From assembly GCA_025998475.1 (NCBI GenBank), contig BNVZ01000010.1, positions 1-17,403 of the forward strand: 17,403 nt of DNA, in the 5' to 3' direction. Shown here piece by piece: positions 7,385 through 15,682 of this stretch. Position numbers and translations under genes: made by a program. The notes under the pieces were generated by a model. That model did not search any database. It was not told where the DNA came from and was given only the letters and a program-made list of their open reading frames with translations. The stretch is from Endomicrobiia bacterium (lineage in GTDB: Bacteria; Elusimicrobiota; Endomicrobiia; Endomicrobiales; Endomicrobiaceae). How positions within the stretch are numbered: the stretch's first letter is position 1; every line of letters starts with the position of its first letter.

Positions 7385-7897
7385 ATGGTATACTTAAAAC
7401 TTCTTAGGCAATCAAAGGGACAAACTCTTGTTGAAGCCGCTCTAGTTGCCCCTCTTATTATTGTTTTTCTTTTTGTGATTGTATGGTTTGCTCGCGTTAC
7501 GCTTACATGGCAGCAAATTTCTACGGCTGCCCGTTATGGTACAGATTTAATTGCATATACGCCGTTTAGTCAAAAATATATAGAAAGAGATATAAAAGAT
7601 TATCTCTGTAACCCAGATATTATTGGTAGAATTCTTGATCCCGAGAAACTCGACATTAAGATTGAAATAAATGACTACAAACCGGTTAAATACGATAATC
7701 TTTCGAGCATTAGTAGATTAGGTAATTTAAGAGGGTTAATTCCTGGGTTTGATAAAAAGTCTTTTGTAGAAATAAAATATTCATATAAAATTCCAAGTGT
7801 ATTAAAAATAACAGGTAAAAAGAATATAGAAATAAAGGCTCGTTCTGAGGTGTTGTCTGGTAGTGGTAGTCAGAGTGCTTCAAGGCGCCAAGAATAG
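7385..7897 (+). CDS. TadE-like pseudopilin
   Basis: 170 aa. The N-terminus is a class III/IVb prepilin signal: basic stretch, then KG-QTLVEAAL (11-20) with G12 at the probable cleavage site and E17 at mature +5, followed by a hydrophobic helix (18-40). This is the TadE/TadG hallmark; such minor pseudopilins belong to the Flp/Tad pilus. The remainder is probably periplasmic. There is no Shine-Dalgarno before ATG 7385, but the N-terminus fits the family. The stop codon TAG is formed by the target-site TA plus the first G of the inserted IS5-family derivative. Without the insert the gene would end in TAA at the same codon. Confidence 0.8.
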   Translation: MVYLKLLRQSKGQTLVEAALVAPLIIVFLFVIVWFARVTLTWQQISTAARYGTDLIAYTPFSQKYIERDIKDYLCNPDIIGRILDPEKLDIKIEINDYKPVKYDNLSSISRLGNLRGLIPGFDKKSFVEIKYSYKIPSVLKITGKKNIEIKARSEVLSGSGSQSASRRQE

Positions 7898-8361
7898 ACC
7901 TCTTGCATAACTAATATACAAAAGTACAATAGAAGTATATGAAACAGAAAAAGAAAGCATGTGGGTCGGGTGGAATGGGTTTAGTATTAATGGGAGTAAA
8001 GAAAGCATTTGATAAAACAAAGGATAGCAATGACAGATAGAAGAAAAGATAGGGTAAGAGCAAAAAGGTTCAAAATAGTCTCAAAGATAGATCTAGGAGG
8101 ACTTAGACAGAATACATACAAACACACTAACCCCCAAAAAGAGATCAAACAAACACTAAAAAGCTGACAAAAGAAGATAAGGAGTTAAACAGGGAGATTT
8201 CATCAGATGATTATAGTAGAAAACATTAAAGTATTTGTTAAAAGGTTCAAAATAGTCTAAAGAATAGATAAGTAATTGCAGAAGACGCTTTGGACTGCGA
8301 TTTAACTTGGGTTGCAGGTATTTGTATTCTTGAATTTAATACTCAAGTTATGCAAGAGGTT
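7897..8361 (+). mobile_element. IS5-family deletion derivative (465 bp, MITE-like)
   Basis: The ends are imperfect inverted repeats, GACCTCTTGCATAACT (7897-7912) and AGTTATGCAAGAGGTT (8346-8361), flanked by TA at 7895-7896 and 8362-8363. The left part matches the left of the two other copies (13708 and 16840). The middle of the transposase is missing, and the right part encodes the broken C-terminus, e.g. LTKEDKELNREISS near 8168, then KVFVKRFKIV. It cannot make a transposase. It fills the gap between the tadE-like gene and flp without destroying either. GGTTCAAAATAGTCT occurs twice (near 8068 and 8241). Confidence 0.85.
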
Positions 8362-8382
8362 TAATAAATAAAAGGAGGTAAG

Positions 8383-8556
8383 ATGTTGAATTTTAAGTGG
8401 GTTAAGAGACACAAAGGACAAGGTATGGTTGAGTACATTCTTATTATCGCGGTAGTTGTTGCGATTGTTTTTGTTGCTTATAAAGCTTTAGGTAGTAAAG
8501 TTAAGAGACAGTTTGAAAAAGCTACGAAAACTGTTGGAAAAGCGGATAAAGAGTAA
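8383..8556 (+). CDS. flp: Flp-type class IVb pilin
   Basis: 57 aa, the size of Flp major pilins. Short basic leader MLNFKWVKRHKG, predicted prepilin peptidase cleavage after G12 (Q13 becomes +1), E17-Y18 at +5/+6, and a hydrophobic helix about 15-36. The VEYILII core is diagnostic. Mature pilin would be about 45 aa and polymerise into the Flp/Tad pilus. It has a near-ideal ribosome binding site, AAAGGAGGT (8371-8379), 3 nt before ATG. CpaB follows after 3 bp. The IS5 derivative sits just upstream and leaves the ribosome site intact. Confidence 0.9.
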   Translation: MLNFKWVKRHKGQGMVEYILIIAVVVAIVFVAYKALGSKVKRQFEKATKTVGKADKE

Positions 8557-8559
8557 ATT

Positions 8560-9390
8560 ATGAAAAAAATGATGATTTTTGCCGTTGTGTTTGCGATTGT
8601 TGCCGGGTTACTTGCCTATATATATATGTCAAAGTTAGAAATTAAATATAAAAGTATGGCTGAACCTGTGAAAGTAGTTGTCGCGACCAAGAGAATCCTT
8701 CAGGGTACTGCTATACAGTCTAATATGATTAAGGAAAAAGAAGTGCCAAAGGAGTATGTACAGCCTAAGGCGTTTCAAAATATCAAAGATTTATTCACCA
8801 GTGACGGAGCTGCTGTATGCATATCATTGAACACAATTGAAGAAGGTGAACAAATACTTTCGACAAAAACATCCGGGACTAATCAAAACGCCGGTATAAG
8901 TAGTTTAATTCCTGAAGGTAAAAAAGCTTTACCGATAAAATTCGACATGGCAACGTCTAATGTTTTAACACCTGGCACAAGAGTGGACATTTTTAGTGTA
9001 TTAGAGTATTCTGGCAATAACAAAGAAAGTCAAGGATCAGTATTTGTAGTTGCACAGAATATTTTGGTATTAGCTGTAGGTAATAACTACATAGGTATTG
9101 CAAAAAAACAAGATAAAACAGATGATACAGAGGATAGTGATATTGTCACTCTAGCTGTATCTGTCGAAGAAACGCAGAAGATTCTTGCCTGTAGTAAAGG
9201 CAGCCTAAAGTATGTTGTAAGACCTTCTGGAGATACGGAAATATCTGATATACAACCTTTAAAGTTGTCTTCGATAGTGAAAGGTACTTCAAAAGCACTG
9301 CCTCATCAAGATCATACAAAAGATAAAGAGCTTAAAGATCAAAGAAAAATTTTGGAAACAATAAATAAATATGCCGGTGGAGATAAATGA
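8560..9390 (+). CDS. cpaB: Flp pilus assembly protein CpaB/RcpC
   Basis: 276 aa. It has an N-terminal membrane anchor (about 4-23), then a SAF-type domain (about 36-103, starting VKVVVATKRILQGTAI) and an RcpC region (about 113-215) with the typical PEGKKALPIK...PGTRVDIF order. The hydrophilic tail is probably periplasmic. In the Tad system CpaB/RcpC is a periplasmic partner of the secretin. It starts 3 bp after flp. Its TGA overlaps a following ATG (ATGA, 9387-9390), the usual coupling to a next tad gene, but that gene is gone after a few codons. Confidence 0.88.
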   Translation: MKKMMIFAVVFAIVAGLLAYIYMSKLEIKYKSMAEPVKVVVATKRILQGTAIQSNMIKEKEVPKEYVQPKAFQNIKDLFTSDGAAVCISLNTIEEGEQILSTKTSGTNQNAGISSLIPEGKKALPIKFDMATSNVLTPGTRVDIFSVLEYSGNNKESQGSVFVVAQNILVLAVGNNYIGIAKKQDKTDDTEDSDIVTLAVSVEETQKILACSKGSLKYVVRPSGDTEISDIQPLKLSSIVKGTSKALPHQDHTKDKELKDQRKILETINKYAGGDK

Positions 9391-9440
9391 AAATACAGTT
9401 AAATCGCTTGGAGTTGTGCCATACCACTGTCAATTTTTGA
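9387..9440 (+). pseudogene. Truncated start of the next tad gene
   Basis: The ATG overlapping the cpaB stop opens a 17-codon frame (MKIQLNRLELC...) that stops at 9438-9440. From about 9419 the sequence is repeat R, so the original gene (in many tad loci the secretin cpaC/rcpA) appears cut off by that repeat. Identity of the lost gene is inferred from gene order only. Confidence 0.4.
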
Positions 9441-9545
9441 ACTTGTTTTGGTAACTGACGTTGTTTTACGATAAAATGGCTAAAAACAATGTCAGCACGT
9501 GCGGTAAATGCGAAAAACTACTAAAACAACAGGTTCTTAGACGGA
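9419..9545 (+). repeat. Dispersed repeat R, copy 2, with hairpin
   Basis: This copy matches the reverse complement of 968-1054. It contains a long hairpin: CTGACGTTGTTTT (9455-9467) pairs with AAAACAATGTCAG (9483-9495), 13 bp with one G-U. A possible far end, AGGTTCTTAGACGGATCC (9533-9550), loosely resembles the AGAGTTTTTAGACAGACC terminus. No U-run follows the hairpin, so I do not call it a terminator. TTGGTA (9448) and TAAAAT (9472), 18 bp apart, could act as a weak promoter for lnt. Confidence 0.6.
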
Positions 9546-9560
9546 TCCTTTGGAGATTTT

Positions 9561-11144
9561 ATGAAAATTAAATTAAATTATAAAAAAATTACATTTTCCA
9601 TAGTTACAGGTTTATTGGCAGTGCTTGCCTTTCCCAAATCGAACCTGTTTTTTTTGGCGTGGATATCTTTTGTACCGCTTGTTTTTGCAATATCGGGAGT
9701 AAATTTAAAAAAATCTTTTTTATATGGATTCACTTCGGGTTTTGTTTTTAACGCAGTTGGGTTTTATTGGCTTGTTTATATGTTGAAATTTCATACCGGC
9801 TCTTGCATACAGGCATTAATCGCAGCTTGTGTTTTGTGTATGTATCTTGCATTATACTGGGGAGTATGGAGTTTGTGTTTGGCTTCATCAACAAACGTTA
9901 TACAAAAAATTGTTAAAAATGAGTTGGGCGTAGATATTCTTATAATTCTTTTTGGTGCGTGCATGTGGGTTTTGCTTGAGTATATAAGGACATATTTTCT
10001 TACAGGTTTCCCATGGATGCTTATAGGTTATTCACAGTTTAAATTCTCTAAAGTTATACAAATAGCTGAATTTACGGGTGTGTATGGCGTATCGTTTCTT
10101 GTAATATTTTGCAACTTGTGTTTTTATTTTTGGATTTTAAAACCAAAAAGCAATAAATATCTTTATATGGCCTTAACTCTTATCGCAGTGGTTGTATTGT
10201 TTGGAGTTGTCAGAATTCATAGATTTAAATTTTTTGATGGTAAAGAATATAGTTTTACGGCTGTACAACCAAATATTGATCAAGATGAGAAATGGAATAC
10301 GGCTTATCGCAATGAAATTATATCTAAGCTTAAGAAATATGCTTCTGAAATTGCAGAAAACAAAACAGATTTAGTTTTGTGGCCGGAAGCGGTTATTCCG
10401 GGATTTATTCCAAATTACGAAGAAATATATAGCGATACAAAAAACATAGCCGGCACTGCCGGTGGACTAAATATTATAGGATCTCTTCATGATGAAGGCG
10501 ACTGTTGTTATAATTCTGTCCTAGCCTTTGAAGACAGTAATGGATATAAAGCAGTACATAACAAAAATCATCTAATTATTTTTGGAGAATTTATTCCGTT
10601 TAGAAATTTTTTACCAAGGTTTTTTGAAGTTTTAAATAACATGGGAGATTTTTCCAGAGGCGAAGATACAAATATTTTTGATAATGGTCAGATATATGCG
10701 GGTTCTACTATATGTTCCGAAAATTTCATTCCTGATATTTCAAGAAGATTTGTGCTTTCCGGAGCAAAGGTTCTTACTAATCATACAAATGATGCATGGT
10801 TTTTTGATACGGCGGCCCCTCATCAGCATTTTATGATGAATGTTTTTAGGGCTGTTGAAAACCGTAAAGACGTTATAGTATCTGCAAATTCAGGAATTTC
10901 AGGAATTATTGAAGCGTCAGGTATTATTATTGATAAAACACCTTCTTCAAAAAGTGCTTTACTTAAAGGCACATTTCATCAGAATGATTTTAAAACTTTT
11001 TATACAAAGTACGGGGATGTATTTGTGTATTTGTGTATGGGGGTTTTTTTCATAGTGATGGGCTTGCATGGTAGCAGACTTGTAAAGAGTTTTGTGACAT
11101 CGACAAGTAAAATTAAAAACAAATTTTTTTATAAAAGAGGTTAA
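9561..11144 (+). CDS. lnt: Apolipoprotein N-acyltransferase
   Basis: 527 aa, typical. Lnt adds the third acyl chain to the N-terminal Cys of lipoproteins at the inner-membrane outer face. There are about six to seven hydrophobic segments (about 11-218), then a nitrilase-fold domain (about 230-475), and a final TM (about 484-503). The catalytic triad is visible: E276 in LWPEA, K335 in HNKNHL, C385 in STICSE. E343 (FGE) and E387 correspond to further conserved residues. GGAG lies a few bases before ATG 9561. prfB begins 2 bp after the stop. Confidence 0.95.
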   Translation: MKIKLNYKKITFSIVTGLLAVLAFPKSNLFFLAWISFVPLVFAISGVNLKKSFLYGFTSGFVFNAVGFYWLVYMLKFHTGSCIQALIAACVLCMYLALYWGVWSLCLASSTNVIQKIVKNELGVDILIILFGACMWVLLEYIRTYFLTGFPWMLIGYSQFKFSKVIQIAEFTGVYGVSFLVIFCNLCFYFWILKPKSNKYLYMALTLIAVVVLFGVVRIHRFKFFDGKEYSFTAVQPNIDQDEKWNTAYRNEIISKLKKYASEIAENKTDLVLWPEAVIPGFIPNYEEIYSDTKNIAGTAGGLNIIGSLHDEGDCCYNSVLAFEDSNGYKAVHNKNHLIIFGEFIPFRNFLPRFFEVLNNMGDFSRGEDTNIFDNGQIYAGSTICSENFIPDISRRFVLSGAKVLTNHTNDAWFFDTAAPHQHFMMNVFRAVENRKDVIVSANSGISGIIEASGIIIDKTPSSKSALLKGTFHQNDFKTFYTKYGDVFVYLCMGVFFIVMGLHGSRLVKSFVTSTSKIKNKFFYKRG

Positions 11145-11146
11145 TA

Positions 11147-12233
11147 ATGCTTGAACAACAGAAAGACAAAATAGATGCTTTGAGGAGGTCTCTTTGATTT
11201 TGATTCAAAATTAAATCGTATCAAGGAGCTTGAAGTTGAGATAACAAACTCTAATTTTTGGAATGATCAAAATAAAGCCAAGCAGGTTATGGCAGAGCTT
11301 GACGGTCTAAAAAACACATATAAAGTATGGCAGGATATCAGCGTGCGGGTGCAGGACTTAATTGATTTAAAAGAACTTGCTGTAATCGAAAACGACGAAA
11401 ACATTTTAAAAGACGTTGAAGAAGAAAGTAAAAAACTTGGAAAAGAACTTGCTGCTTTTGAGGCCAAAACAAAACTTGGTGGACAGCATGACAAAAACAA
11501 TGCAATTATATCTATACATGCTGGCGCAGGTGGTACGGAGTCATGCGATTGGGTTCAGATGCTTTTAAGAATGTATTCTAGATGGGCTGAATATAAAGGT
11601 TTCGAAATTGAAGTTGTTGACACTTTGGATGGTGAAGAAGCCGGTATTAAAAGTATAACAATGATAATAAAAGGTGAGTACTCTTACGGGTTTTTACAAT
11701 CGGAAGTAGGCGTTCATAGGCTTGTAAGGATTTCTCCGTTCGATTCAAACAAAAGAAGGCATACATCTTTTGGTTCCGTTGACGTTATACCCGAAGTTGA
11801 TGATAACATCAATATAGTTATTGAGGATAAAGACATAAGAATCGATACTTATAGAGCTTCTGGCGCTGGTGGACAACATATCAATAAGACAGATTCGGCA
11901 GTAAGAATTAATCATCTTCCAACGGGGATAATAGTTCAGTCGCAAAATGATCGTTCGCAAATAAGAAACAGGGCAACCGCAATGAAACTTTTAAAAGCGA
12001 AACTGTACGAATTCGAGCAGGAAAAACAGCGTGCATCTTACGAAAAACATTATAACGAAAAAGGCTCTATAGAATGGGGAAGCCAAATAAGGTCATACGT
12101 TTTTATGCCTTATCAGCTTGTAAAAGATCATAGAACGGGGTACGAAACATCGCAGGTTAATTTGATTATGAATGGTGAAATAGACGATTTTATAAGTGCA
12201 TATTTGTCTTGGAAATTAGGAAAAAAGAAATAA
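11147..12233 (+). CDS. prfB: Peptide chain release factor 2 (+1 frameshift)
   Basis: RF2 reads UGA and UAA. The first frame encodes MLEQQKDKIDALRRSL and hits an in-frame TGA at 11195; a +1 shift at CTT-TGA continues into D-F-D-S-K..., giving 361 aa. The SPF specificity tripeptide is at about 196-198 and the catalytic GGQ at about 241-243, both in proper positions. AAAAGAGG lies just upstream of ATG 11147. A caller ignoring the shift would start at 11289 and lose 47 residues. lnt ends 2 bp before, so the pair is probably an operon. Expression should be autoregulated by RF2 supply. Confidence 0.97.
11183..11197 (+). promoter_or_regulatory. Programmed +1 frameshift signal of RF2
   Basis: AGGAGG (11183-11188), then TCT, then CTT-TGA (11192-11197): an internal Shine-Dalgarno-like hexamer three bases before the slippery CTT and in-frame UGA. 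This is the arrangement of the Escherichia coli site (AGGGGG-TAT-CTT-TGA). The base after TGA is T rather than the usual C. Low RF2 lets the ribosome pause and shift +1. Confidence 0.95.
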
Positions 12234-12391
12234 TGCAACCGTGATTACCTCCCTCCAACATATTTTTAAAAAAAGAAAGCGGAAACACACGGCAGGGTAT
12301 AAACTCGTTCAAAAATATCAAAGCAAAGCATAGCGGGAAGTTATTTTTATATAACTTTTGCAAAACAATGACTATGAATGTGTAAATATCA

Positions 12392-12423
12392 AAAAAGACT
12401 GCTCTGTTAAGAGCAGTCTTTTT
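12392..12423. terminator. Bidirectional rho-independent terminator
   Basis: AAAAAGACTGCTCT (12392-12405), loop GTTA, AGAGCAGTCTTTTT (12410-12423): a perfect 14-bp stem flanked by A and T runs, so it works on both strands. It lies between the convergent ends of prfB (+) and the porin gene (-). Nothing else is seen in 12234-12391. Confidence 0.95.
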
Positions 12424-12448
12424 AAAATTTTTCAAACAAATTAGAAGA

Positions 12449-13580
12449 TTAGAAATGAAATGCGATTCTTATTCCGTAAATAAAGCGCTTTTGCGATGTT
12501 ATCTCTTGCGACATACTGTTGTCGCTAACATACTGCAAACTAGGAGTAATGGTAAAATTATCGTTTAATGCAATTTTTTCATACACTTCTATACATGTCT
12601 CATAGTTGCTTTCTTCTTCTCCTACATTCCTAAAGCTGCCTCTTCCTTTTGCATAATTTGGAATTTTTCCATCATGGAATAGTTGTCCTACCGCAATGCC
12701 TGTTGTTGACCATTCCGCTGCTTTTAGTTGAATTCCAAAGCTCCATGTTTTCAACGGCTTCAATATGGCTATGGCTCTGTTATTACCTATGTAGTTGTCA
12801 TAGGAAAGATCATTGGATCCAGCTCTTAGAAAGAGGCCAAAATTTCTGTTTATAGCTTGATCTGCACTTATGCCAAAACCGTAAAGTCCTGGTTCTGAAC
12901 TGTCTACCAGTCTCCATGCATACAATCTGTAATTCCCACTTTGGAGGGCTTGAAAGTTGTCTGAAGAATATTAAAACCCTCCTCGCCGAGATTATCAATA
13001 TCTGGTGTAAAATGCGCACAATCGATATCAAATTTTTTAGATAATGCATAGCCAAGTCTTAAAGCAGGACCTTCACAAGCACGAATAATCGCACGGTCTC
13101 TTGCAAAATAAGAGCTTCCAAATTGACTATTTTCATCGCCTGCAAAGTTGTTTCCTGCAAAAGTCCTCCATAAATCAAACTTACCGAAATCTACGTTAAG
13201 CTTTTTGTTAAAATAAGACTGCTTGTAAAATAACTCTTCACATCTACATATTGGCACTGCCGCTAATTCGCTATCGGATGCTTCACTGCCGTTAAGATGA
13301 AGTACAATCTCTCCGTCGTTTTTAAACTCTTTCGAGAGTTTTAAATCAAATACGTACGATCCATATGCTCTGTCTTTACCAGTGTCGTTCAATATCGTTT
13401 GGAACGATCATCTTCGCTCCGTTTTGAGAACTCTCTTCTTTCTGAATTAAACATTCCGTCTACACTAACTTTTACTCCAGACTGGTCAGAGACGTTGTCT
13501 GCTGCTAATACACTTGCTGTAACATTAGCTGTTAACAAAAAGGTACTTACCGTTAAAGCTACTGCCATTTTCTTGTTCAT
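12449..13580 (-). pseudogene. OprB-like porin, two frameshifts
   Basis: Three consecutive - frames form one protein of about 375 aa. It starts with a signal peptide (MNKKMAVALTVSTFLLTANV..., ending near VLAAD), ATG at 13578-13580, with AGGGGGA upstream. The first frame ends at TGA 13389-13391; the second (to 12904) begins in an overlapping frame with GSYVFDLKLSKEF and FGKFD; the third continues from YRLYAWRL to a C-terminal IRIAFHF. NYRLYAW, ADQAINRNFGLFLRAG and a terminal aromatic strand are typical of carbohydrate-selective OprB porins. Single-base shifts near 13389-13400 and 12929-12940 repair the whole frame. It is either a recent pseudogene or has sequencing errors. Family by motif resemblance. 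Confidence 0.75.
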
Positions 13581-13663
13581 GGTGAGTCCCCCTATTGGTT
13601 CATAACTTTTGGTAAGACATACGTTAAACTTCAAGGCAAGCAGATCTTTCTACTGATTTTGGG

Positions 13664-13693
13664 ATTTTAGCATTTTTTACAAAGAATTAGCAA
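13664..13693 (-). promoter_or_regulatory. Candidate promoter of the porin gene
   Basis: On the - strand, TTGCTA (13693-13688) and TAAAAT (13669-13664) lie 18 bp apart, 84 bp upstream of the porin ATG. The IS5-family copy begins 15 bp further upstream, at 13708, so it has just missed the promoter. Confidence 0.4.
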
Positions 13694-13707
13694 TGGCGAT
13701 TCTATTA

Positions 13708-14623
13708 GACCTCTTAATAACTGACATATAAAAGTACAATAGAAGTACTATGAAACAGAAAAAGAAAGCATGCGGGTCGGGTGGAATGGGTTTAGTATTA
13801 ATGGGAGTAAAGAAAGCATTTGATAAAACAAAGGATAGCAAGGAGTAAGAAAAGATAGGACAAGTAGGTGAGCAAAGAGAAAATTGAGTACAGAGAATAT
13901 TGTAAAGATGATGTTTTGAATACTTTAGGGCAATACCTAAACATATTGTCACAAGAGACAGCTACAATGTCAGCAAAAGTTGTGGATATAGACATAGAGT
14001 ATGCACAAGAAGCATTAATGAGTAGTGGGAATATACTAGATGGGAATAGGTATTGATAAACAAACCGCTAGAAGTAGAAGTAGAAGTGATTATGCTAGAG
14101 ATTGATACAAAGACCTAAAAAAACAGCGAAGTGGTTTAGCGAAAAGAATAATAGACATACAATAACCGTTGATAGTAGTTAAATCAAAAGTGGTTTAGCG
14201 AAAAGAATAATAGACATACAATAACCGTTGGTAGTAGTTAAATTAAAGGCAAGCAAGTAATATGCACAGCGATTGATAGGGCAAGGAGCACGATTTTAGT
14301 TTGTTTTAGTAGGCATGTATTTATGCAAAGAAAGACAATAAGATACATACAGATACAATTTAGGAGGCCTTAGGCAAAATACATACAAACACACTGGTTT
14401 TAAAAAAAGAGATCAAAGAAACACCCACTGACAAAAGAAGATAAAGAGTTAAATAGAAAGATTTATCAGATGATTATAGTAGAAAACATTAAAGTATTTG
14501 TTAAAAGGTTCAAAATAGTCTAAAAGATAGATAAGTAATTACAGAAGACGCTTTGGACTGCGATTTAACTTAAGTTTCAGGTATTTGTATTCTTGAATTT
14601 AATACTTAGTTATGCAAGAGGCC
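13708..14623 (+). mobile_element. Decayed IS5-family insertion sequence (916 bp)
   Basis: The left end GACCTCTTAATAACTGA has lost part of the repeat kept elsewhere; the right end is TTAGTTATGCAAGAGGCC; TA flanks both (13706-13707, 14624-14625). Across several frames I can read transposase pieces: FDKTKDSKE near 13816, GKEHDFSLF near 14285 (IS5-type HDF-LF), LTKEDKELNRKIY near 14430, then NIKVFVKRFKIV, and finally RRRFGLRFNL near 14550. Many stops and shifts leave no active enzyme. Two open stretches (32 codons at 13750, 62 codons at 13868) are fragments of this frame, not separate genes. It contains a 59-bp tandem duplication. Confidence 0.82.
14131..14248 (+). repeat. 59-bp tandem duplication inside the IS5 copy
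   Basis: 14131-14189 and 14190-14248 are two copies of a 59-bp unit (GTGGTTTAGCGAAAAGAATA...) differing at about three positions. The copy at 17264-17330 has the unit once, so it expanded in this element only. It lies in the region encoding the KRHTITV part of the transposase. Confidence 0.9.
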
Positions 14624-15057
14624 TAATATATAACCAAAAAGATTGCTATAAATCTTATTACATCCAAATAAAGCATTCTATTTTTCATTCTATTTTTCAT
14701 ATTATGCAACCCGTTTGTTGATTATATTTTAAGTTGACTACTATAAATAGGAGATTTGAAAATAAGTTGACTAGCAAAGTACAAAGCCTGAGGTGAAATT
14801 TGCGGTCAGTTTTTAATTATTTTCAATAACGAACTTGCTGTGCGGAGGCTCGTTTGTTAAGCAATAATGGGGGCGTTTGGTGATATCACGGGGTGCGGCG
14901 AAGATGTTGAGAGCATTGAAAATAAGACTAAATGTAACAAATACACTTAATACTCTTTTTTAGTTTATCATTTTTATCTCATTTGTTGAGTCATCATTGG
15001 CAATTCATTTACTCAAAAGTTTGAACTGCTCGGGTGAAGAACTACTTGAACTAACTG
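14624..15057. other. Gene-poor stretch between IS copy and lipoprotein
   Basis: No supported gene. There is a short direct repeat (ATTCTATTTTTC twice, about 14671-14696). A stretch near 14831-14856 resembles 105-130 at the left edge of the window. A 27-codon frame from 14868 (MGAFGDITGCGEDVESIENK...) has a lipobox-like TGC but no signal peptide, so I do not call it. No clear terminator for the lipoprotein gene is seen. Confidence 0.4.
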
Positions 15058-15645
15058 CTAAGTCTTGTTTTTTTTGACTTTGGCGGCCAAGTCTTTGGCT
15101 GTTTCAGCAATGGCTTTGGCGGCAGCTTTGGCGGTGTGGGCGTCTTTGATGCGTTCGGCGTAGAAAGTGGCTTGGTTGGCGTCGTTGGCGGTGAGGATGG
15201 CATTCTCGGTGATGTAGTCTTTGGTAGAGGCATCACTGATAAAAGTAAAGATACAATGCTCGGCGGCTAGGGCGGCATTGATGGCGGCCTCGGCAGCGTA
15301 GGCGGCGTCCCTGGTGTCATCGCGGATGGCTTTAGTGTCAACGTTGGTGGCTTCTTCGGTGTCGATGAAAGCGGCTTCATAGTCGGCACTGGTGGCAGTA
15401 CCCTTGGCTATGATGGTGGCAGCACGTTTGATAACTTTTACAACACCTTCGAAAGTATGTTTGACAGCGAGATCGATGTTAGTCTTTGTTGGGAGATTTT
15501 CGATGAGTCCGTCTAGATGGTTAATTTTTGCTTGTAGTTTACGTGTTTCTTTTTCTTTTATGGAAACGGGACCGCAACCGGGACAGGCAGACATCAAAAA
15601 ACTTGATAATGTGATAATCAATGTAAACAAAATTACTTTTTTCAT
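15058..15645 (-). CDS. Alanine-rich lipoprotein, unknown function
   Basis: 195 aa. A signal peptide (MKKVILFTLIITLSSF) leads to LMSAC, with C21 as the likely lipidated Cys (C24 is a second candidate). The mature part has a charged helical region (30-75), then an Ala-rich, probably helical segment (about 112-190) with repeated AA-A patterns and a Lys-rich end (KVKKNK). It is probably anchored in a membrane facing the periplasm or outside, and would be a substrate of Lnt. Ala is coded mainly by GCC, unlike neighbouring genes that favour GCA/GCT, and the gene is visibly richer in G and C; this suggests transfer or selection. No family recognised. It stands alone. Confidence 0.75.
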   Translation of the reverse strand: MKKVILFTLIITLSSFLMSACPGCGPVSIKEKETRKLQAKINHLDGLIENLPTKTNIDLAVKHTFEGVVKVIKRAATIIAKGTATSADYEAAFIDTEEATNVDTKAIRDDTRDAAYAAEAAINAALAAEHCIFTFISDASTKDYITENAILTANDANQATFYAERIKDAHTAKAAAKAIAETAKDLAAKVKKNKT

Positions 15646-15682
15646 AATGTTTTCCGTGTTTTAATTTTTTTTGACGCAGTAG

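Noticed and set aside
9455..9495. 13-bp hairpin between cpaB and lnt as a terminator
   Set aside because: There is no U-run after it, and it belongs to repeat R, whose other copy also has a hairpin at a non-terminator position.
12649..13055. Open frames opposite or overlapping the porin region
   Set aside because: They are shadows of the porin reading frame, with no start signals or recognisable protein features.
13868..14056. 62-codon ORF with GTG start after AGTAGG
   Set aside because: It is inside the decayed IS5 copy and is broken by frameshifts in the copy at 17002. It is a chance open frame or transposase debris.
14868..14951. 27-codon frame with TGC lipobox-like motif resembling an entericidin
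   Set aside because: It has no signal peptide and no ribosome site, and the resemblance is only a few residues.
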